Shown in pieces: positions 17,155-25,115 of a stretch of 64,000 bases of DNA. How positions within the stretch are numbered: the stretch's first letter is position 1; the number at the start of each line of letters is the position of its first letter. The position numbers and the translations under genes were made by a program. This stretch comes from BS750m-G57 sp964607575 (GTDB lineage: Bacteria; Planctomycetota; Phycisphaerae; SM23-33). The notes beneath the pieces were generated by a model that saw only the letters and a program-made list of their open reading frames with translations, ran no database searches and had not been told where the DNA came from. The stretch is taken from positions 1-64,000 of the forward strand of contig CAZSLS010000009.1 of NCBI GenBank assembly GCA_964607575.1, read 5' to 3'.

Positions 17155-17313
17155 GCTTCGCCTGCCTTACGGACACTTGTTAGTCGATATTTCCTGAACA
17201 ACCTCTCTCCGCGTGTCCGGCGCGGGGGTCCGGATGTGATTGTATCCGATGTGGCTCGTTGGGCAAACTGAATCCAGGGTTCGGGCGGCAGTAGGGCCGG
17301 GGACCAGAGGTTA

Positions 17314-17991
17314 TCATGTGGCGCCGGCGTCGTCTTTCTGCGCTGGCTGTGTCGCACCGAGGACCACGACTTTCTCGCACTGCTTGCACTTGAGCGCCAT
17401 CAAAGTATGGCGCCTCTCCTCGCCCGTCGGCGGATACGCGAAGGTGTAGGTGCTCATTCTGCTGAAGGTCTTGTGCGTCTCCATCTTTCCGCATTCAGGC
17501 TGGCCGTCGTCGGGCGGGCTCGACGGTACGAAAAGACAGCAGGCTCGGCAGAACTGACAACTCAGAACATACGTGTCCTCCTCGCCCGTCTCCTCGTAGA
17601 AGAAGACGCACTCGCGCAGTTCGGAGCAAGTCCAGTCAATCCGGCCGCAATTGGAGCATTCCCTCGTCAAGAGCCCGGAGGGGATATGTTTGAACCCCAA
17701 CGGGACCTCGTGACCTTCCGTAACCGGAAAATGTTTGACCGCGAACATCCTGGGAGTCGGGGGGTCAACGCAGGTCACTATGAACATCACGTCCTCCAAC
17801 GTCTTGTCGGGAAACTCCCTCGCGAACGCGTCGCTTCGGGCATATGCACCGTAGGCTTCGAGCTTCAACATCAAGAGCCTCAGTCGCTCGTCGTGGTCCA
17901 ATATCGGCAGCGTATCGCAGGCGACAAGGATAATCTCTCCCTCGGGCCCGCTGGCAATCATGTCGATTCTATCTGTCTCTTGAAGACTCAT
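17314..17991 (-). CDS. DUF6572-like N-terminal domain with Cys-rich zinc-ribbon-like C-terminus
   Basis: The open frame extends into the regulator gene, but the start is placed at the second of two adjacent ATGs (17991), about 4 bp after AAAGGTGG. The first 85 residues (MSLQETDRIDMIASG, then GEIILVA, LLMLKLEAYGAY) resemble the small DUF6572 proteins. The C-terminal half is rich in cysteine pairs (CSNCGRIDWTC, CQFCRACC, CKQCEK), suggesting two zinc sites. It lies 100 bp downstream of the LacI-type regulator on the same strand and may share its transcript. The pairing of these two parts was not recognised as a known architecture; function unknown. Confidence 0.7.
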   Translation of the reverse strand: MSLQETDRIDMIASGPEGEIILVACDTLPILDHDERLRLLMLKLEAYGAYARSDAFAREFPDKTLEDVMFIVTCVDPPTPRMFAVKHFPVTEGHEVPLGFKHIPSGLLTRECSNCGRIDWTCSELRECVFFYEETGEEDTYVLSCQFCRACCLFVPSSPPDDGQPECGKMETHKTFSRMSTYTFAYPPTGEERRHTLMALKCKQCEKVVVLGATQPAQKDDAGAT

Positions 17992-18091
17992 CATTCCACC
18001 TTTCAGCGCTGGCGTATATAGGTTCTTTCGTATCAATCTGTGGTAACTATCTTCGCGGCGCCTTCGGCGTCCTGGACGGCCCCGCTCCTCA

Positions 18092-19282
18092 TCATCTCTC
18101 CCCGTATCGCTCCTCGAGATGTACCTTTGTGAGCTTCTCCTCGAACGGCGGCCATTCGTTAATATGCTCGGACAGGAGGAAGTCGTGGAGCGTCTTGACG
18201 GCCTGGGCGCCAAGACTATCGAGACCCTGGCAGAAACTCGGGATGTACTCTGCCTTCGCCAGTTCAGAATCATCGAATCCCACCACATGTCCCTTCCATT
18301 CCCGACCGGCCGCGAGGAGTTGAAGTTTCATCGCGACGGCGAGTTCGTCGCTGAGACATATGAACAGGTCTGCATTATTCCACTCCTCAAAAACCCTCCG
18401 GGCGTGGTGGAAAGAGTAGTCCTCCACAGGTCGATCCTTCACCTTCACACCCAAATCCTCGAAGGCCCTGCGGATGGCTTGTTTGCGTGCATTCCGAATG
18501 CTGGGACACTCGTCTTTGGTATCGAACGGACTGCCGGGATTCTCGTCATCCATCGCAACCATGACGACCTCCGGTTCTCGCTTCAGATCTCGCGACCAGC
18601 TTGGATTCCGGTCTACCCACGCCTTGAGTTGTGCGGTGATATCCGTCTGGTCGGGAACGATGTTCTCCAGGACGGGAGCGGGGTAATCGTAGCGGTCAGC
18701 GTGGATGAGGACTACCGGAGTTTGACTCTTCTCGACCGGTTTCAGGTCCCGAGGCGTTGGAGAGATGCGAAGCATCATGATCCCGTCGAACTTGAATGCC
18801 AGCAGCGTCCTCTCAATGATCCCCGACAGATCACTGGCGGATGTTTCGTGTATCGCCAGTTCGAGATGGCGAGCGGCGGCCTCTCGACACATCCCGCGGA
18901 TGACGGAAAGACGGTAGCTGGCGCCAGGGACGTCCAGGCGAGTGAAAAGAGCTATTCGCGCAGGCCGATTAGACCGCCGCGCGCCGATAGCCCTCTCATG
19001 CCTGGGCGAAACAGATTTGCCCAGGCCTTCGGTGATCCAATCCAACTGTGCCAACCTCTCGGAGCCCAGGGTATTGGGGCGACCGGTACGATAGTTCCGG
19101 ACGCTACCCTCAGACAGACCGGAGCAAATCTCGAGGACTTTCCGATACTGGGCCTCGTCGGACATCGCTCTGCGCCTCTGTGCCCGCCAGTCTAGCCAGG
19201 CACTAAAGGCCTCTGATGGTGCACTGGCGGCGTATTTTTCAAAAAACTGCAAGTCGAGTTCGTAAGAGTTCTTGTCAGGCAT
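18092..19282 (-). CDS. LacI-family-like transcriptional regulator with N-terminal extension
   Basis: The frame can begin at a GTG at 19321, but the ATG at 19282 (MPDKNSYELD) follows GAAAGGAC and is preferred, giving 396 residues. About 50 extra N-terminal residues precede a LacI-type helix-turn-helix (GLSEGSVRNYRTGRPNTL, then SERLAQLDWITEGLGKSVSP). The rest has the periplasmic-binding-protein-like sensor fold: ARIALFTRLDVPGASY at its start, FDGIMMLRI, then WNNADLFICLSDELAVAMKL and HVVGFDDSELA. Ligands of this class are usually sugars or nucleotides. A near-perfect promoter and operator-like repeats lie just upstream, so autoregulation is likely. It is divergent from the 2H-phosphoesterase-like gene. 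Confidence 0.82.
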   Translation of the reverse strand: MPDKNSYELDLQFFEKYAASAPSEAFSAWLDWRAQRRRAMSDEAQYRKVLEICSGLSEGSVRNYRTGRPNTLGSERLAQLDWITEGLGKSVSPRHERAIGARRSNRPARIALFTRLDVPGASYRLSVIRGMCREAAARHLELAIHETSASDLSGIIERTLLAFKFDGIMMLRISPTPRDLKPVEKSQTPVVLIHADRYDYPAPVLENIVPDQTDITAQLKAWVDRNPSWSRDLKREPEVVMVAMDDENPGSPFDTKDECPSIRNARKQAIRRAFEDLGVKVKDRPVEDYSFHHARRVFEEWNNADLFICLSDELAVAMKLQLLAAGREWKGHVVGFDDSELAKAEYIPSFCQGLDSLGAQAVKTLHDFLLSEHINEWPPFEEKLTKVHLEERYGER

Positions 19283-19299
19283 ATCGGGCGATGTCCTTT

Positions 19300-19391
19300 C
19301 TATACGTAATACTACGCGCACTACTACGCGCTGGACTTCTTTAGAATGGCAGCTAGACTACTATTATAGTACGTGCCATCTTTGATGTCAA
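19300..19391 (-). promoter_or_regulatory. Consensus sigma-70 promoter and operator-like repeats of the LacI-type regulator
   Basis: On the reverse strand TTGACA (19386-19391) and TATAAT (19363-19368) are separated by 17 bp, a full consensus promoter firing toward the regulator. Just downstream lie two overlapping motifs, CGTAGTATTACGTATAG (19300-19316) and CGTAGTAGTGCGCGTAG (19312-19328). Related motifs occur at 21471-21510. On the forward strand a weaker TTTAGA, 16 bp, TATTAT (ending 19367) could serve the divergent gene, so both promoters overlap here. Confidence 0.75.
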
Positions 19392-19421
19392 GATTCCTGC
19401 TATTGATAAAGGAGCATGAAC

Positions 19422-21332
19422 ATGAGTCGCAAAATCACACGAATCGGCCTTTACTGGATTCCGCCGACACCGCTGAAGGAACTGCTCGAGGCGACCTGGG
19501 CAGGCAGGTTCAACCGCTATCGTGCGTGCGAGTTGGTGGCCCGCCACCATGGCGACTGCGCCAGTTGGCAGGCCCACGCCACCCTGCTCGATGCGATCAG
19601 CATTATTGACGACGACCGGCAGGAGTTCATCCAGGCAATGCGCGAAACACTGAGGGCTTATCTCCCGATCGTGCTGCGGGGACCTCGCGTAAAATCATGG
19701 TTCCCCAACATCTTCGTGCGTTGGCCCAAACAAGACGCGGTGGACCAACTAAAGGAATTGCGTCAGGAGCTATCGAAACGCGCCAGCCAGTTTGTCGTAA
19801 CCGAGTCGGTCGCCTGGGAAGACTTCAATGATCTGGAACGCACAATTTCGTTGTTTGGCGCCAAAGCGAACGACGACTTCGCCAGGCACTTTACGGATGT
19901 ACTGAAGCCACTGATGTCAGAAAAGAAACCGCTGCAGAAAGTCCACGCCCCAAACATGCCCCTCGAGTGGTACACCCAGTCCGAGCGCAGTCTTGGGAGA
20001 CTTGCCGAAGGCCAGTTGCCGTTTGGGTTGACGCCTCACATGTCCGTCGCCAGCGCCGTCCGGGACGATGAGCTCTACAAGATGAGTGCAGAGAAGGTCT
20101 GCAAAACGATTCTCCGCGACTTGCCAAAGGTCCCCGGGTACAAACGGCTCCTCGGCAAGAACGTCGTACATGAGGTCAATGACGCCCATATCGTCGAGCC
20201 TGCCCCATCCCACGTCAGGCCGATACACGCCACCGTCCTCGATCGTATCTCCGGTGAGGTAAAAACCGAACGCAGGCACCTGTGGCGGGGTTGCGAGAGG
20301 CTGCTCGGGCCTGAGGTAAACGGAGACCCAAAACTCGATACCGCCCTACTCCTCGACTGCCGCGCCTCTGACCCCCAGGAGTATATGGACAAGGTCGTCG
20401 ACAAAATCATCCGCCCTCTGACCGGGTTCAGCCGCCTTAACATCCTCGTGCATGCCGAGAACAAGCTCTCGATTTCACAGCGCCAGGACAAAGCCGCCCT
20501 CTGGCAGGAGGCCTTGCGGAACTCGAAAACATACAGGAAGCCCGGTCTATGGACCACGGTTCTTTATGATGTGGAGGGCACACCCACCGGACCGTGCGAG
20601 GACTGGTTCAAAAACATGTTTTACGTTTTTCAGGATCCGGGGATCCAGCGCGTTCTGTATCTTCCCTACGACATCTGCTTCATAAAGAAACGGGCGCAGC
20701 GAGGCGGCTCGAAGAAGGGCCTCCAAGACTTCATAGACCGCTGGGCTCGGCGCGATCTTGATCTCCTGTTGGGCACATACAAGGCCAAGACGCACGTTAC
20801 GGAGGCCAAGGAGGACAACTTCCTGGTTCCCACCGCACGGGCCGGCAAGCGCGACAGGTCGGACATTCCCAAGAACGTGCTGGAGGATTTTGCCGTGCTG
20901 GAAACCTGGACGCGTTTCCCGCGGTGCGCCCGGTGGTTCTCGCAGACACGAACAGATGCCGGTCATGATCCAAAGTATCGCACAGGCTTCTTCGCCGTAA
21001 GCAGAGATCTCTACGAAGCCTTTCGGTCCAGGCGGAGGCGGGAGACCATGCTGCCGTGGGCCGGGACGGTTCAGTTGCTCATTTTCGCCGCGATGTGCGC
21101 CCGTGCGGTACAGGCCAAAGCCATCCGGGGTAAGACGATCGTGCCTCCGGGCATGACCGCCCGGACTCCGAGATACGACTTCAAGGCGGGCGAGCACTTC
21201 GTTGCCGACATCTTCGAGCCTGGAGACCGCTTGTCCCACTACACCGTCAGGGAACAGCGCGAGCGGATCGCGTTCGTCCTGGCTGCCGAAGCCCACTGGT
21301 GGAATTGCTACTACCCCGAGCTGCCTTGCTAA
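19422..21332 (+). CDS. 2H-phosphoesterase-like N-terminus fused to glycosyltransferase-like C-terminus (undescribed)
   Basis: Two in-frame ATGs exist at 19416 and 19422; AAAGGAG at 19408-19414 is 7 bp from the second, which is chosen (636 residues). The first 215 residues look like the 2H phosphoesterase (LigT-like) fold, with H-A-T-L at 52-55 and H-M-S-V at 206-209 as the paired HxT/S motifs, more widely spaced than usual. A third HAT lies near residue 270 (PIHATVLDRI). The C-terminal half (LLLDCRASDPQEYMDKVVDK, LYLPYDICFIKK, then YRTGFFAVSRDLYEAF) recalls GT-A glycosyltransferases, but no clear DxD was pinned down. It is divergent from the LacI-type regulator. The exact role is unknown. Confidence 0.65.
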   Translation: MSRKITRIGLYWIPPTPLKELLEATWAGRFNRYRACELVARHHGDCASWQAHATLLDAISIIDDDRQEFIQAMRETLRAYLPIVLRGPRVKSWFPNIFVRWPKQDAVDQLKELRQELSKRASQFVVTESVAWEDFNDLERTISLFGAKANDDFARHFTDVLKPLMSEKKPLQKVHAPNMPLEWYTQSERSLGRLAEGQLPFGLTPHMSVASAVRDDELYKMSAEKVCKTILRDLPKVPGYKRLLGKNVVHEVNDAHIVEPAPSHVRPIHATVLDRISGEVKTERRHLWRGCERLLGPEVNGDPKLDTALLLDCRASDPQEYMDKVVDKIIRPLTGFSRLNILVHAENKLSISQRQDKAALWQEALRNSKTYRKPGLWTTVLYDVEGTPTGPCEDWFKNMFYVFQDPGIQRVLYLPYDICFIKKRAQRGGSKKGLQDFIDRWARRDLDLLLGTYKAKTHVTEAKEDNFLVPTARAGKRDRSDIPKNVLEDFAVLETWTRFPRCARWFSQTRTDAGHDPKYRTGFFAVSRDLYEAFRSRRRRETMLPWAGTVQLLIFAAMCARAVQAKAIRGKTIVPPGMTARTPRYDFKAGEHFVADIFEPGDRLSHYTVREQRERIAFVLAAEAHWWNCYYPELPC

Positions 21333-21378
21333 TGATCAGCATGCCGCTACGAATGCGATACACGCATTTCAAGCAGGC

Positions 21379-21435
21379 ACCTGCGGGCGACAGCCTCGAC
21401 TTGTGACGCGCAACTCCAAGCTGTCGCCGGCAGGC
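21379..21435 (+). terminator. Possible terminator hairpin after the 2H-GT gene
   Basis: ACCTGCGGGCGACAGC (21379-21394) and GCTGTCGCCGGCAGGC (21420-21435) pair at 14 of 16 positions with a 25-base loop, 47 bp after the stop. There is no T-run, so termination is only suggested. Confidence 0.4.
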
Positions 21436-21525
21436 TGACCGTTAGATCAAATAGTGCTAGAATTATTACTCGTAGTGTTACGCGTACTAAAAATAGCTTG
21501 CTACGCGTAGACAGAGTGCTATAAT
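21435..21525 (+). promoter_or_regulatory. Two candidate promoters with LacI-type operator motifs
   Basis: Promoter A: CTGACC (21435-21440), 17 bp, TAGAAT (21458-21463). Promoter B: TTGCTA (21498-21503), 16 bp, TATAAT (21520-21525). Both -10 elements are preceded by TGC, an extended -10. The motif CGTAGTGTTACGCGTAC (21471-21487) matches the one at 19300-19316 in 13 of 17 positions. The perfect palindrome CTACGCGTAG (21501-21510) with a central CG, as LacI-family operators prefer, overlaps the -35 and spacer of promoter B. About 110 bp of leader without a gene follows before 21634. Confidence 0.65.
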
Positions 21526-21633
21526 AATGTATACAGCCATTCGTGGTGTGAAGATTCCGGCTGAAATATCGAGATCGTATTGTCAATGCGTTCATACCGT
21601 TCTTTGGGTGACTTGTAAACGACGGAGTCCAAC

Positions 21634-22077
21634 ATGATAGAGCGACACGAACACAACCGTTATGATAAACCGCGCCCCAAGGTTACGCTGCTCGTACATG
21701 ACCGCGACAGTTTTGGTCTCCTGAAACTCCAATGGCCTGACGTAACGATCAAACTGCGTCTGGAATGCCGCCACTGTCGAGTGCTTCTTGCCCTTGAGGC
21801 GGCCATGCGTGCGGATGCAGAGCTGGACGACGCATTTCGTGGCCTGCGCACAAACTCGCAAGTAGCGGATGCTTACGCTCAAGGACAAGGGGATCCGTAC
21901 GCCTATACACCAGGGCCAAAAGCAATTGCAGCCTATCGGGCGCAGATTCATCGATTGATCCGGTCAGTCATGCCCGAGGGGCTTAAAGCACCCCGCCTGA
22001 TTGAAACGGTGCGCACAGCAGGGGTCCGGCTCATGCATAACATTGAGATTGTCGACCTCTCGGCGAGGCATACCTAG
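21634..22077 (+). CDS. Stand-alone OmpR-type winged-helix protein
   Basis: A 147-residue protein preceded by ACGGAG. An N-terminal beta region (VTLLVHDRDSFGLLKL, then LRLECRHCRVLLALEAAM) is followed by AYRAQIHRLIRSV and RLIETVRTAGVRL at about 121-133. This ending closely resembles the recognition-helix and wing region of OmpR/PhoB C-terminal domains (classically IETVRGxGYRL). No receiver domain is present. It lies downstream of the promoter pair carrying LacI-like operator motifs, so it may be a downstream regulator in the same circuit. The family was inferred by eye from motif spacing. Confidence 0.6.
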   Translation: MIERHEHNRYDKPRPKVTLLVHDRDSFGLLKLQWPDVTIKLRLECRHCRVLLALEAAMRADAELDDAFRGLRTNSQVADAYAQGQGDPYAYTPGPKAIAAYRAQIHRLIRSVMPEGLKAPRLIETVRTAGVRLMHNIEIVDLSARHT

Positions 22078-22234
22078 ACCGCCTGATCGTGCCCGGATAC
22101 GCGGGGTGGAATGCAGGCAGGCAATCCTGTACACATAGGGGGATCTCTGCCTCTCCACGCAAGTCGTTGACAACCCGCCGAGATGGAATGATACTGACGC
22201 CTGATTCTAAGCATCCGACAACGGAGAAGGGATT

Positions 22235-23722
22235 GTGAGTATGAATGTCAAGAAATGCGGATTGGTGTTTCTGGTGTTGGCGGTGGTGACGGCGGCCTGG
22301 ACGTCGGACGTCCGCGCAGGCCAGCCGGCGATCAAGAAGGGGCTGGTGGTTTTCCTGTCGTTTGACCAGGCGGGCCCGCAGGCTCTCCAAACCGCCGGCT
22401 CGCATAAGGTCAGCGTCAAGGCGGCAGATGGCTGTAAGAGAGACGCCGACGGGAACGGCGCGGTGCTCGACGGGCGGACGTTTGTGCGGATCTCACTGCC
22501 CAAAGACCTGGAAATCAGCGAAAAAACGCTCGCCGCCTGGGTGAACATGTCGCAATCGGCTAGGTGCAGCGGTGCGGGAATCGTGACCGTTCAGAAGCGA
22601 AACCCGGCCGGCGAACCGTTCGACAGTATCGTCTGGAACGAGCGCGGGCGCGGATGGATGTTCGGGTCCGATCGACACGCCCGGAGCACCGATTCAAACG
22701 TTATGGAGAAGTCCAAGCCCTGGGTCCACATCGCCGCGGTATACCGGAAAAACGACTACGTGATGTATCGCAACGGCAAGGAGATCGCCCGGCTCAAAGG
22801 CAAGGGCCTGGTCGCATTCAAGGACGCCGAGATACTCATTGGCAGGCGCCACGAACAGCCAACTGCGACGTTTATCGGGAATATCGACGAGGTGTACGTC
22901 TTCGACAGGGCGCTTGAGGCAAAGGAAGTGGCATCGCTATACGCGGCAGGGAAGGAGCATTTCGATAAGCTCAACGCCAAACTCCCCAACGTCACCCCGC
23001 CCAAACCCGGGCAGCACAGAACGGTAAAACCACCGCCGGCGCCCGTCGACCCCGACCCCCTGCCGCCGCTGAAGGATGAACCCGGATTCAAGTCGATCTT
23101 CGACGGCAAGACGCTCAAGGGCTGGAAAGCGGCGGACATGAGCTACTGGTCCATCGAGGACGGCGCGATCACCGGCACGATCACCAAAGAACATCCAAGC
23201 CGACGCAACCACTACCTTGTCTGCCAGGAAGGCAAGCTGGGAGACTTCGAGTTGAAGATGCGACACCGCATGATAAGCCCGCACCGCATCAACTGCGGAT
23301 TCCAGTTCCGCAGCGAGATTTTCGACGGGCGAATCAAGGATGACTGCCGCGGATACCAGATGGATAACAACACTGGCACGCCGTGGCTGGTGCGCCTGTA
23401 CGATGAGTTCGGGCGCCACACGCTGGCGATGCGCGGCAAGAGGACCGTCTTCGACAAGACGGGGAAAAGGACCACCACCAATATCGAGGGCGCCGGCGGG
23501 CCGGCTCGGTTCAGGCTCGAAGATTGGCACGAGTATCACCTGATCTGCCGCGGACCGAAAATCATGCTGAAAGTCAACGGACGCCTGGTAGCCAAAGTTA
23601 TCGACAACGACCCGAAACAGCAGGATTTCTCCGGTATCTTCGCACCGCAACTGCACAGCGGACCGCCGCAGAAAGTCCAGTTCAAGGATATTCGAATCAA
23701 AATCCTCGACGCCAAAAAGTAG
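22235..23722 (+). CDS. LamG-like + DUF1080 (3-keto-disaccharide hydrolase-type) secreted protein
   Basis: A 495-residue secreted protein; the signal peptide reads KKCGLVFLVLAVVTAAWTS. Start is GTG 22235, 8 bp after GGAG; ATG 22241, in the same frame, is an alternative. Residues 30-250 are a LamG/concanavalin-like domain (KGLVVFLSFD, FDSIVWNERGRGWMFG, NIDEVYVFDRAL). After a Pro-rich linker comes DUF1080 (FKSIFDGKTLKGWKAAD, YWSIEDGAITGTI, NHYLVCQ, NCGFQFRSE, CRGYQMD). The DUF1080 family includes hydrolases of 3-keto-glycosides. It heads a same-strand run with a sulfatase and S9 peptidase, consistent with breakdown of sulfated polymers. Confidence 0.92.
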   Translation: MSMNVKKCGLVFLVLAVVTAAWTSDVRAGQPAIKKGLVVFLSFDQAGPQALQTAGSHKVSVKAADGCKRDADGNGAVLDGRTFVRISLPKDLEISEKTLAAWVNMSQSARCSGAGIVTVQKRNPAGEPFDSIVWNERGRGWMFGSDRHARSTDSNVMEKSKPWVHIAAVYRKNDYVMYRNGKEIARLKGKGLVAFKDAEILIGRRHEQPTATFIGNIDEVYVFDRALEAKEVASLYAAGKEHFDKLNAKLPNVTPPKPGQHRTVKPPPAPVDPDPLPPLKDEPGFKSIFDGKTLKGWKAADMSYWSIEDGAITGTITKEHPSRRNHYLVCQEGKLGDFELKMRHRMISPHRINCGFQFRSEIFDGRIKDDCRGYQMDNNTGTPWLVRLYDEFGRHTLAMRGKRTVFDKTGKRTTTNIEGAGGPARFRLEDWHEYHLICRGPKIMLKVNGRLVAKVIDNDPKQQDFSGIFAPQLHSGPPQKVQFKDIRIKILDAKK

Positions 23723-23744
23723 ATCCGCAGAGGAGCAGTATTCC

Positions 23745-25079
<1,335 letters not shown>

Positions 25080-25115
25080 CATTCAGTCTCTTGTGTGCCT
25101 TTGTGAGGAAGTTCA

